From NCBI GenBank assembly GCA_016490735.1, contig JAEMWC010000082.1:1550001-1614000 (forward strand): a stretch of 64,000 bases of DNA. The letters run 5' to 3'. Position numbers and translations under genes: made by a program. The notes under the pieces are model-generated. The model saw nothing but the letters and a program-made list of their open reading frames with translations. It had not been told where the DNA came from and ran no database searches. The stretch comes from Pachyseris speciosa. Its lineage: Eukaryota; Cnidaria; Anthozoa; Scleractinia; Pachyseridae. Shown here in pieces: positions 22,165 through 31,490 of this stretch; the first letter of the stretch is position 1; every line of letters starts with the position of its first letter.

Positions 22165-22640
22165 CTAAGAGTCCAACTCTTCATGCAGTGCGGAAGCTCT
22201 GATTCCGTCTGTGGCCACTGCTGCGGCTGCTCGACGAGGGCGGAAAACGTCTGCTCTTGGGTTAAGCATAGGTGGACAAGATATCTCTCTGTCACAGCTC
22301 AGCTCCAGCGGATACAGGTGCTGAATAGGTCTGTCAAGCTGTCCCTTCCCGGTGTCCACTTACACCGCCCGCACCACCCGTCACGGCCAGGATACAGTCG
22401 TCGTACCACGCCCATTGGCCACTTGTAACGATTCTTCTCTTCAGCTCTAATGAGAACAACATCTCCCACTGCTAACTGGAAAGTTCTTGTGCTTGTGATT
22501 CAAGTTGTGTCTCTCTCGCAGAGCAGACAAGTACTCTCTTGTCCAACAGCACCAGAGTTGATCTTTACGGGACTTGAGATATTTTCCACGCTTTCTCAAG
22601 TTCACTTCTTCCTCCCTGCAAGGCTCCTGTTATGGCAGTA
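22165..22640 (-). pseudogene. Pao/BEL integrase C-terminal region remnant
   Basis: The minus frame ending at 22165 contains GKGQLDRPIQHLYPLELSC, which matches the conserved tail of Pao integrases (the DUF5641 region); the same tail occurs in the second Pao copy at 48.5 kb. Upstream frames (22430-22640) carry fragments of the same region. The catalytic core that should lie between here and the RNase H region is missing from the intervening 60 bases, so a large deletion removed it. Confidence 0.6.
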
Positions 22641-22704
22641 GGTTCGAGCGCTGGAATAAGAATGGCTTTGGCTTCGACTTCTGTCGCTGGGGAAACTGAG
22701 GTCA

Positions 22705-22998
22705 CTAGGTTGTGTGAAACCCTTGGGTAGCTAACCACTTAGGTCCATTCCACCAAAGCAATGATCCACTCACGGACCCCCCAAGGCTAGCCAGGTCGGC
22801 TGGGTTTTCTTCGGAGCTCACGTACCGCCACTCTATGTCAGCATGTGCTCTTGCTACCCGGTTCTGGACGGCCTGCCTGTATTCCCCTCCTACCCATATC
22901 CAATGAAGGGCAACAGTGCTGCCCAGCCACCCATACACGTTCGAGATCGGTGATACCTCCATAGCTTTTCTCACATTGGTCAGCAAGTTCGTCACCAT
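22705..22998 (-). pseudogene. Pao/BEL RNase H-like region remnant
   Basis: A 97-codon minus frame with the phrases LGSTVALHWI, QNRVARAH and SSEENPADLASLGG. These correspond to the conserved DSTVALHWI and NPADL blocks that follow the reverse transcriptase in Pao polyproteins. The first residue of the DSTVAL block is changed to G, a position that is normally Asp. Confidence 0.65.
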
Positions 22999-23236
22999 AT
23001 GGCCGGCGACTAGTTCAAGGAAGGGTTGGAAAGGCCTTCCTTTGCTAGGCGCGCCTTAGCAGCTACCAGTCGTTGATTTGTTCCCGACGCCTGTTTCACT
23101 ACTGCACTGCGTAGACTGCGGTGCCTACTCCTAGCTTACTCCCGTCACCAAAGCTGTGCAGCTCGATATCTTGTAGGGGTTCTTGAAAGCTTGTGATTGA
23201 CCTTGGCACTGACACTTCTAAAGGGAGGGACTGTTC

Positions 23237-24351
23237 CTATTTCTGCCATCTCCGTAGCAGCGGTCCTGTGAGTTTGGCATCCCAAGCTTGCTTTCTGTCA
23301 CACACATATCTGAAGATAACCTTGCCTTCAAGTGTTACGGGTGAATCCAGGCCCAGAGGGTCATACATCTTCTCAAGTTTGCTCAGCACTCTCCTTTTTG
23401 ATGGCGGGACGTCTTCAGTCGGAAACTTTACGGTCAATTAATCTCTTTCTTAACCCACCCAAGGCCCAACATGCTGGCTTTTACTTCCCCTGGCTGCTAG
23501 AGCTGCTACTTGGCAAACGTCAGATCTGTGTCTTTACTCTTGTCACAGTTCTCTCAGTCTAGTTCTGGAACGTTTGCTGATGCCATTTGTGTAAGGTGAA
23601 ACTGGCATCTTCAATGGTTTCAATAGCGTGTTCCTTAAGATACTTCGCCTGCTTAACTGTCGCCCCTGCCGATGGCAGGTCACCAACGTTGAGGTTTTTC
23701 CGGAGCTCTGATACCAACTCTGGCATCTTAGGTTCCCATGTTCCGAGATGGCACTCTATGACTCCCCCAAGCAGAAATGGTGAACCGGAGAGCGCTCTCG
23801 TAAACCTCAGTGTTTCGAGCTCCGAGTTCTCGTCTTTCCTCCAATGAAACCTGAGCGCGTCCTTGTCTTGTTCTTTGATGCGCACTTGAAGGAATGCTTT
23901 CTTTACATCTCCGGCCACTACTACTGGGTAAGACCTCTGGTAAACAAGGACATCCCATCGCTTGTTCTGTAGTGAAGAGCCAGCGTTTAGACAGTCGTCC
24001 AAAGATGGTGCTGACTGGTAAGCTCTTGCAGACGCGTCGTAAGCAATGCGCATTTTGGTTGACTCAGCATTTTACCGTACTACTGGCTTGTGTGGGATGT
24101 AGAATTCAACCCATGGGAAGGTTTGTCGGCCTTCTCGATAACTCCTTGTTTCCTCTGCTCTCTTATTATGTATTGTCGTACTGTTCTATTTGTTCCTCTC
24201 GATCCAATCTGGGAACTAAAGAGCGCAGCCGTTGTAGACTTCCGTGCTCGTTTCTCGGCAGAGATGACCGATCTCCCTTCCACGGCAATCCCGTCTCATA
24301 CCACCCCTCTTCACTCCTCACTTGTTGTTCCTTGAACTCGCTGTAAGCCAC
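23237..24351 (-). pseudogene. Pao/BEL reverse transcriptase remnant
   Basis: Several minus frames carry the domain in order. One near 24080-24283 reads EKADKPSHGLNSTSH. The frame 23559-24053 starts with RIAYDASAR and contains GDVKKAFLQVRI, ALRFHW and FTRALSGSPFLLGGVI. The frame 23237-23437 has RRVLSKLEKMYDPLGL and SPVTLEGKV. The catalytic YVDD box is altered to NVGD at about 23665-23685, so the enzyme would be dead even without the frameshifts. Confidence 0.75.
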
Positions 24352-24429
24352 TTGCTGGTCGTGAAGGGCGTTGTCTGCTAGTCATAGCACGTCAAGTCGG
24401 CAAAGTTTTTCGTATTGTACTTGGCTCGT

Positions 24430-24693
24430 CTAAGTTAGCATCATTGAGTTCCGGTCGAATTCTTGCCCAGGAGACATAACGAACCAGCCTAGTTTGGTTA
24501 GTTCGGCGACAGGCTTTCCATCTTTTCCTATGAGCGGTCGATTTTTGGTCTTGATCCTTGTATATTCTCCGACGCCGAGAACCACGTGTACCGGAAGTCG
24601 AGGTTTAGTATCACAGTCGCGCATTCTGACGCCTTTTAACTGAGGGTATTTTGTGATCAGGAAATGATAACTAGGGTTATCTGTAGTCAACAA
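24430..24693 (-). pseudogene. Pao/BEL protease-to-RT linker remnant
   Basis: An 87-codon minus frame with LPVHVVLGVGEYTRIKT and LGWFVMSPG. This matches the block between protease and reverse transcriptase in Pao elements and aligns with 51218-51523 in the second copy. A stop separates it from the reverse transcriptase frames. Confidence 0.7.
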
Positions 24694-24880
24694 CTCTCCT
24701 TTTGTTCACTTTAATCAAATTGGCATCCATTTTGAAATTTCCACAGATGGATTGAACACAGGTCTCGTATGTTTCTAGGCGACACAGCGATGTTCCCAGC
24801 AGCATGTCGACTTGTCTGACGTTAACATCAACTGGTTTGATGTTTAAGAGATCGATTAATTTCGCAGATATGTAGTTTTC

Positions 24881-25805
24881 TCAGCTGTCGTTCGTGCGAA
24901 CAAGGTCTCCTCTAATATCTGGTAATTTGTCCTGTGTCATCGACACGTTTCCATTCACTTGATCCAATTTTCCCATTGTTTCTAAGGACTGTACACAGAA
25001 TGTTAAGCGATCCGCAAACTCGTGAATCTTTTTCACATTTACGCCAGAAATAACTGGCAGCTCCAAAATTTCTCTATTGTAAGCTTTAACGATTTCCGAA
25101 TCTTTCCCATACTTAACCTATAAAATGCTTATCGCACGCATGTATCTCTCTGATGACAATGGGAGAGCTTCGACGGATACTCTGACTTTCGGACCTAACA
25201 GCTCCTATAGATACGAAAACTATCTAAACCAGCAATCGCCGCTTTGTCAATGGACTCGGAGAACTGCGCCCAGAATCGGCAAATCTTGAAAGGTTCCATT
25301 GAACTTTGTGATGACCAATTTCGGTAATTTCGCTTCCATTGTGGTTGCCACAGCGCCTTTAGCACTCGATAAAGCACCAGCTCCCTGACCTTGTGCGGAC
25401 TTGGCTTCTTTCAACTCCGTTTCGAAGTACAATCTTGTCTCGTATAGTTTCCCTTCATAGCGCAATTCGTCTTCTCGAAGCTAGTCACTTTTTTCCATCT
25501 TGACACTTTCAGCCCATTCCCTAAGGCGCAAAACATCCTCGTCAGCCTCAGCGATCTTTGCCTCAAATTTCATCGCTACACGCCTTGACTTCTTCGGCAT
25601 TTCTTTTCGCGACTAACTTTAACCCTTCAAGGTTGCTCTTTACTTGATCAGCTTGGCATGATAATCCCTTTAACGCGTTTATCTGCCTCTCAACTGCGTC
25701 GCTCTTGCCGCTTTGGATTATCTTCTCCGTTCTATCTCTCGCGAACTGAAGTTGAAGCAGTTTCGTGTCTAACAACGCATTTGCGTCATCCATGCCATCA
25801 CTCAC
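24881..25805 (-). pseudogene. Pao/BEL gag remnant
   Basis: The minus frame from 25805 gives an 80-residue Ala/Lys/Glu-rich coiled-coil start. Shifted frames continue with KLVITKFNGTFQDLP (about 25247-25465), the hallmark phrase of Pao/BEL gag, and with ADRLTFCVQSLETMGKL (24881-25066). At least three frame changes are needed, and the zinc-knuckle region is absent. Confidence 0.65.
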
Positions 25806-26016
25806 ATGTCACAATGTTTCGCACAACAACGCACACACACAAAAAAGAAGAAGAATCCCTTCTCCTTGATCCAGTGTCCCGTCGGAAGTGCCACTTTGTC
25901 GCGAACGGCTCCCCTGCCTTAAGAATTCCACGACAATTCACTATGATTGATCAAAGTACTTTAATCATAGCACACTGGGATCACGATCCCAAAATCACAA
26001 TATTCACTGTTCGCGT

Positions 26017-26096
26017 TCTCTTCCCGACTACATAGCAAAACCTCATTACTCTTAACATAATCAATTATGTATCGGTTTTATTTTTTGACATCTGTC
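26017..26096 (-). repeat. Remnant LTR, upstream copy
   Basis: An 80-base partner of 21860-21940. It lies about 60 bases from the left end of the Polinton, so the two elements abut almost directly. Confidence 0.6.
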
Positions 26097-26156
26097 TTAC
26101 CTCGCTGAGTTTTGTGGACAAAAACTGCTCTCAATTGTGAAATCAGAAGTAAACAA

Positions 26157-26261
26157 GTAGTATAGGCGGAGTCCAAGAAATACCACCTTGCCCTGCACCC
26201 TCGTCGATTCGCTCCTCGGGTGCGGGGGTCGGTTGTATTTGTTTGACTTCGCCTATACTAC
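26157..26261. repeat. 17-base inverted pair at the Polinton left end
   Basis: GTAGTATAGGCGGAGTC (26157-26173) and GACTTCGCCTATACTAC (26245-26261) are inverted copies with one mismatch and 71 bases between. Polinton terminal inverted repeats often start AGTATA-like. I could not find a matching sequence near 39.5 kb, so the assignment as a terminal repeat is uncertain. Confidence 0.4.
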
Positions 26262-28644
26262 TACGGTCGAACAACCCCACACCAACCACCACCGCGCGGG
26301 CAATTAGAGAGAGGCGGGTGCATGGTAACCACGATGGGAAACAAACCGCAGAGAGGGCCAACCGTCGGCAACAGGGCGCGGGGTATTAGAAAAAGGAGGG
26401 CGGGGGGTATCCACGAGCCATCAGAAATGGGGAAAGGCAGCGGAAAAAGAGTCAATGCACCTTCACCCCAAGAGGGGGGAGGTTTTAACTAGAAAAATCT
26501 TGAGCCATTATATAGGATGGGGGCCAACTCGAAGCCAACGGAAGATGAGATCGATTGGGAGACGCTCTTCGCCTTTTTGGACAGTGTGTTTGCAAACGCC
26601 GTGCAGCCATGTGTTTTCTCCCCGCAGAAGGGCATTGGGAGGAGTGGTGGGCGGCCCGTTGGTTATTTTTGCAGAAACAGTTTCCCCCAACGTGCAGTGC
26701 GACACCCACCCCCCATTCTTCGCCCGTACCAGCCACGCCGGCCTTCAACCCCACCCCGACGAAGAACCGCCAAGCAAAAGAAGGTGGCCGAGTTGCTGCG
26801 TGAGTTTGAAACCAAAAGGCGGAGAACTGCGGCCAATTATCTGCAAGATCTTTGGTCTTTGGGCCAAACAGAATTTGGGATTGAGGAGGATAGTCGGGGG
26901 AGGCGTTACATTCTTTGGAGCGCGTTGGACGGTTTAAAAAACAACCAAACAACAAGACTTATGGAAAAGATTGGGAATCATGTCAACACGACGTTTTACT
27001 TGAGATACACAAATAATTTTCGGTTGCGCAACATCGAGGACGGTTCGTTCATGGTGTACGCTGACAATACCGAAAACGGCTCCCCTGGTTTCACTCTCTG
27101 AGGGAGGGCGAGGGCTGGTTGAAGAAAAAGGAAAAGGCGCGTCTGAAGCTTCGGGAAATCCCGCGGCCGAACAAAAAAAAATAAATGTTCGAAGATTTCT
27201 TCCGAGTGGATCTCAAGACTGTGCTTGACCGCCAGCCGCTGGTTGGCACGGGGCCACTCCCGGCTTGGCTGCGCAACTTGGCCCACAGCCGCTCGATGGT
27301 CGCGCTTGACAATTTTCACGACAACCTTTGTTTCTACCGCTGCTTGGCTGTGCACCGCGGCGCAAGACCGGACAGAAGAACGAACAAAGCCCGCGAGTTG
27401 GCTCAGAGTTATTTCCAGCTTTCCGCCTCCCCCAAACGACTGTCGTGGAACGTCACTGGACGAGTTGAAAAAATCGAAAGACATTTCAATCAGGGGTTGC
27501 CTGCCTCGCAGTGGCTTGGCGTCCGCGTTTACGAGCCTGAGGAAGTTGAAGGAAACGTTGTGTGGTCCTCTGGCGGAATCCAACCTATCAGCTAAAGAAT
27601 ATTCTGACAAATGGGGTTTACGAAGGACACGCGTTTTACATCCGGGAAATTTCAAAACTCGCACATCTTTACGTTTGCCCCCAGTGCAACGCGAGATTCA
27701 CGAAAAATTCGAACCTCTTCCGACATGCGAACGACAGGTGCACAAAAGGAGAAGCCAAGGTCGTCTGCTTAGCCGAATAACTTGAGAAAAAACAAACGTG
27801 TTTTGAGAGGGCGTTCTTCCCAAAGGCCCCCTTCTCACGCACCGCTACACGCTGGCTGGAACAAGAGGCGCGCAAACGCAAAACCCACATTCACCACGCG
27901 GTGTGTGGGTATGGGGGTGAGTGTTGGATTGAGGGAGCGCCAATGGATGGGTTCGATCCCACAACCAAGACCATGTTTCAGTTCCACGGTTGTTGGTTTC
28001 ATGGGTGCCACAGGTGTCACCCAGAAAACCGCAGGGTGACAATCGAAAAGGGGAGAAATGGTAACAAGATAACATTGGAATCTCGGTTTAAGGACACTGA
28101 AAAACGTACCGCGAAACTGCGTGAGGCCGGCTTCGAAATTGTGGAGATGTGGGGGTGCGAAGTTGAGCCTCTGGGAGGCGACCTCCTGCCCGAGCCCTTC
28201 ACGAAAAGCTACCCCCACATGATCCTGTATGACTTCGAAGCATGTGGAGACTGCAACCGTCGAAAGTCCCCCACACCAACCCTGACGATCGAAAACGTGC
28301 ATGTGCCGATCTCCGTTTCCATCGGAGACACACTGGAACCAGAGCCCACGCACATTTGCGATAAAGACCCATCCATTCTGATCCAACGCTTCTTTGAAGA
28401 GTTGGCGCGGAGGGAAAGAAACATTCGAGCGGCGGTGCGGGCCGAGTTCCTGCCTTCCAACTTTGGGTTCCTTCCCAAAAAGCAGCGGGGGCTTATCGAA
28501 GACTGGTACAACCAGGTCCCGACCCTCTGCTTCAACTCTGGGAATTATGACTTGAATCTCACCAGGAAACACTTCGTGGGGCGGCTGACCGACATGACCA
28601 AAAAACCCACCGTTGCGAAAATAGCCAACAAGATTATGTACTCA

Positions 28645-28752
28645 AATGAAGAATGATCGTCGCAGTTGTGAACGCAATTTATGCAATTGCGAAAAGAAGC
28701 CTGAAAAAAAAATTCAGGACTTCAACGGGGTTCGAACCCGTGACCTCGCGAT

Positions 28753-28805
<53 letters not shown>

Positions 28806-29007
28806 AGGTCAATTGTGGGTTCATATGTTCCCGTGGAAGAAACGAGTGTGAATGATATATGAAATGAATCATTTATGAACTGTGGAAATGAAATCAAATG
28901 AAGAATGATCGTCGCAGTTGTGAACGCAATTTATGCAATTGCGAAAAGAAGCCTGAAAAAAAAAAAGGCTTCTTTTCGCAATTGCATAAATTGCGTTCAC
29001 AACTGCG
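28645..29007 (-). mobile_element. tRNA-derived SINE with inverted duplicate arm
   Basis: The minus strand reads a tRNA-like head (28717-28790), then GAAGTCCTGAATTTTT and GGCTTCTTTTCGCAATTGCA, the body of a short repeat that is abundant in coral genomes. The body recurs 252 bases away (28653 and 28905), so more than one unit is present. At 28913-28954 and 28966-29007 two 42-base perfect inverted arms face each other across an 11-base poly-A-rich loop. The insert splits the polymerase gene exactly where its core is missing. Confidence 0.75.
28717..28790 (-). other. tRNA-Thr-like head of the SINE (not a functional tRNA gene)
   Basis: 74 bases on the minus strand starting GGCTTCATAGCTCAGTTGG and ending in GAAGTCC, with a good A-box and the B-box GGTTCGAACCC. 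The anticodon position reads GGT (threonine), but the loop lacks the usual T33 and has one extra base. The acceptor arms GGCTTCA and TGAAGTC pair imperfectly. It is flanked by SINE body, so it is the Pol III promoter of the repeat. Confidence 0.7.
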
Positions 29008-29465
29008 GGATGAAAGGGTTGTCGACAGAGCCCTGCGGAGCCCGTTCTTCGAGGATCTGGACGAAATTTGGGACGCGTACGAGCTGGAAAGCCGGAAGCC
29101 CAAGGTTGTGATAAAGCGGCCTTTCCAAGTCGGAATTGCGGTGTACCAGCTGGCGAAGCTGCGGATGCTGGAGTTCTACTACGACTTCCTGGACAAGTAC
29201 GTCGACCGCAAAGACTTCGAGCTGATCCAGATAGATACCGACAGCAATTACATGCCGATCAGCGGGGAAAAGCTGGAAGATGTCGTGAAACCAGAAATGC
29301 TAGCGGAATTTGAGGCTGACAAAAAGAACTGGCTGGCGTGGGACAAGTGGAGCGGGCGCACCCCTGGGCTTTTCAAACGCACGTGCGAAGGCCAGCGGAT
29401 GATTGCGACCTGCTGGAATTAGCCAGGCCTGACAGGAGGTAGCTCGGTGTTGGGCGGAACAACCA

Positions 29466-30454
29466 TCAACTCTTCACGCACGAAACTGCGCTGGGGCCCA
29501 TCGTGCCCTCCAGCCTCGGGGGGGGGGGGGGGGGGGGAATCCAATACATCACCGGCTGGTTTGGTTTCACCATGATTTTGTCGACCTCGAACACTTTCAA
29601 AGACCAAACAGCGTCTGTGGCCCTTCGCACACCACCTTCCAACTCACCAGGTTGAAACAAATAGCGCACTTCTTCGCCGTGGGGTTTTTCGGCCGCGCCA
29701 ACAGGTCTGAAAAACGGAGTTGCAGGCTGGACAAAAACGGACTGTTTTTGGATCGCATCTGCGGGTTTCAATCCTGTCAGCCGCGTGGTTTGTTGGTTGA
29801 GAGCAGCCACAGCCCTCGGAAGCCTTGCCTCCCACACAACAGACCGCACACCCTCCGGCAGCCGCATGTCCACAGCGGACTGGTGCTCGAACAGACACTC
29901 GGCAAGAGTGTGGTTGAAGCGTTGTACAATCGCCTGGTCGCGGTGCACTTCCACATGCCCACGGCGGATGCCCGTTCCATGCGCCTCCATGACTCTGGAA
30001 ACAGCCCCAATGAACTCCCGCCCTGGGTCCACCTGCAGCAGCTTTGGCCATTTGAGAGGTCCGCGCTTGTAAACCCTTTCAAAGGCCCGGGCAACTTCGT
30101 CAGAATTTTTCGTGGTCAGGGGCTCAGCTGCCTTGAAGCGGCTGGCCACGTCGACCACAGCGCGTATTTGAAAGTTTTGCGCCCCACCTTGTCATGCGGC
30201 ATGAAGAGCAGGTCGGCTTGGTGCACCGCGTTGGGTGTTGGCACGTCAAACTTCGGCCGAGGAACGTGCCGTGGCGCGGGAAGAAAGATTTGCCAACGAG
30301 CCTGCTTTTGCAGCCACTGTTTGGCCTCATTTTCCGAAACCTTTCCGGCTTGGGCCAGATTTTTCACTGCGACAAACCCTTTCCAATAACCTTTCGGGCT
30401 GTAGTAAATTTTTGAAAGGCGTTTTTCCTGCTTTGAGGTAGGGGATTTTTTCAT
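29466..30454 (-). pseudogene. Polinton integrase (rve family), inactive
   Basis: Retroviral-type DDE integrase, which in Polintons inserts the element DNA. The start is the ATG at 30454, giving MKKSPTSKQEKRLSKIYY and then an N-terminal zone with HQADLLFMP (first catalytic Asp). After a frameshift near 30150 the frame 29466-30158 continues with VDVASRF, QVDPGREF (second Asp) and AIVQRFNHTLAE. The family has Glu in the third position of that last box, where this copy has Gln, so the catalytic triad is broken. A chromodomain-like tail follows near YLFQPGELE and ends in a polyproline run coded by a 19-base G run on plus. It is divergent from the zinc-ribbon gene. Confidence 0.85.
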
Positions 30455-30478
30455 TGAACCTATAAAACAGCGGGAAAG
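30455..30478. promoter_or_regulatory. 24-base divergent start region with TATA-like core
   Basis: Only 24 bases separate the integrase ATG (minus) from the zinc-ribbon ATG (plus). The spacer contains CCTATAAAACAG, which reads as a TATA-like box on plus. Any promoter must therefore lie partly inside one of the two coding regions or be bidirectional. There is no experimental support. Confidence 0.35.
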
Positions 30479-30967
30479 ATGGCAAACGCAAACGGAAGGG
30501 TGTGCTGTGGGAAAACGATGGTCGAGGACCATGAGAATTTTGAACTTGTTTGCCAAAATTGTCACAGGGTTGAGGAGCTCGCTATCCCAACCAAAAGCAG
30601 GGAGGAGGTGGGGTGGACGGCCAAGCCCTTTTCATATACTAACCTTCGGAGAATTCTCAAGAAACATGAAATTTTCGACGCCGTCAACACCATTTCGGAT
30701 GGCGGGCGAGAAGTGTGCGACCCGTCTCGGTGGAAGTTTTTGGGAAGCCTCATCCGTGATTTCAGGGAGTTTTCCTTTCCAAAGTCGGTGAATTACATTT
30801 GTTTTTCGCTTGATTATTTTCGGGTGGTACCAAAAGGAGTTTGGCCGCGCAAAAAAGAAATTCTTACGAACCTCTTTCCCGCCGTCGAAAAAACTCACCC
30901 AGCAACGCGTCGCCGGGCGAAAGACAGGTTCGATGAATGGTGGTGGGACTTGAACCGAACGACATGA
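30479..30967 (+). CDS. Zinc-ribbon protein of Polinton 1 (possible transcription factor)
   Basis: Intact 162-codon frame. Residues 9-33 form a zinc ribbon with CC...CQNC spacing (VCCGKTM, then LVCQNCHRVEE). The rest is mixed alpha/beta with many aromatics and ends in DRFDEWWWDLNR. Zinc-ribbon late transcription factors of the poxvirus VLTF3 / TFIIB type occur in large DNA viruses and some Polinton relatives, and this may be such a protein, but I cannot prove the homology by eye. It is divergent from the integrase, and its end is 11 bases from the convergent gene at 30979. It is one of the few undamaged genes of the element. Confidence 0.5.
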   Translation: MANANGRVCCGKTMVEDHENFELVCQNCHRVEELAIPTKSREEVGWTAKPFSYTNLRRILKKHEIFDAVNTISDGGREVCDPSRWKFLGSLIRDFREFSFPKSVNYICFSLDYFRVVPKGVWPRKKEILTNLFPAVEKTHPATRRRAKDRFDEWWWDLNRTT

Positions 30968-30978
30968 ACGACTCCACG

Positions 30979-31475
30979 TCAAATCACTCCGTGACGAAAC
31001 GTTTGGTGTATTTTGCCTGGAATTTTTTCGGGGTTCTCCATGCAGTGGTCGCTGACGAAGTCGTCAACCATTTTCAGCCTGTCGAGAAAGGTTTTTTCAT
31101 CGAAAGGCTTCCCCCTGAGATGGAAGCGGATCGCGTCGAGTATTTTTTCGTACTCGACCCGGGCGAAGTTGGCTCTCTCAGCCTTTTTGTCATATGTTTG
31201 AAGCATGCCACACCTTTGACCACAAGCCCGAAAGCAGTCAAAGTTGCAAATACAATCGGGTTCAAGGTAATACCCCCTGCAACCGCAGAAGAAACGATGG
31301 CCTTGCCAGCCACGACATTGCAAAACAAGTTTTTTCTTTGAAAGGAGCGGAACAACTTTTCGTAGCCCCAATGTTTCTTGTGGTAGCAAGCGTAAAGCTT
31401 TTTCAACATCTCGACAATCTCCCGGTCAAGGGAGGGGTCGATGTAGTTGAAGTCGAACACAGGCAATGTGGTCAT
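30979..31475 (-). pseudogene. Polinton-associated two-helix membrane protein, frameshifted
   Basis: Minus frame 31074-31475 begins MTTLPVFDFNYIDPS and continues through ACYHKKHWGYEKLFRSF to a long hydrophobic stretch (residues about 53-90, Ala/Val/Gly/Ile/Leu-rich) that could be two membrane helices. After a frameshift near 31200 the frame 30979-31389 supplies the charged C-terminal half with YEKILDAIRFHLRG and DEKTFLDRLKMVDDF. Proteins with this layout recur in cnidarian Polinton loci as I recall them; the function is unknown. A short membrane segment plus cytoplasmic coiled coil could serve membrane attachment or exit, which is inference. Confidence 0.5.
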
Positions 31476-31490
31476 TGTATATTCATATTA

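Larger units (their letters stand above)
21860..26096 (-). mobile_element. Pao/BEL LTR retrotransposon, decayed
   Basis: Read on the minus strand, the order is gag, protease, reverse transcriptase, RNase H and integrase tail, the Pao/BEL order. An imperfect direct repeat (26017-26096 and 21860-21940) marks the remaining LTR sequence. The coding region is only about 3.6 kb because most of gag's C-terminal half and almost all of the integrase core are missing, and every domain has stops or frameshifts. Confidence 0.8.
26517..29422 (+). pseudogene. Polinton protein-primed DNA polymerase B, broken
   Basis: Family B polymerase that would copy the element from a protein primer. Frame 26517-27101 gives the basic N-terminal region. 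Frame 27185-27595 holds LDNFHDNLCFYRCLAVHRG and a GVRVYEPEE segment. Frame 27562-27780 carries a C2H2-like finger (CPQC...H). Frame 27901-28656 holds FHGCWFHGC, the exonuclease I box YDFEACGD and the exonuclease II box NSGNYDLN. After the SINE, frame 28898-29422 resumes with the palm-end region, including KRPFQVGIAVYQLAKLRM and the catalytic IDTDSNYM box. Most of the palm and the terminal-protein-binding region between the two halves are missing, and the C-terminus after the GRTPGLFK phrase is lost. There are at least three frameshifts. The order and motifs are clear; the enzyme cannot work. Confidence 0.85.

Noticed and set aside
27835..28572. 245-codon minus ORF
   Set aside because: Antisense shadow of the polymerase exonuclease domain, which has clear motifs on plus.
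28717..28790. Functional tRNA-Thr gene
   Set aside because: Extra base in the anticodon loop, no T33, mismatched acceptor arm, and flanked on both sides by SINE body.
29652..30389. 245-codon plus ORF
   Set aside because: Shadow of the integrase on the opposite strand, which carries the catalytic boxes.
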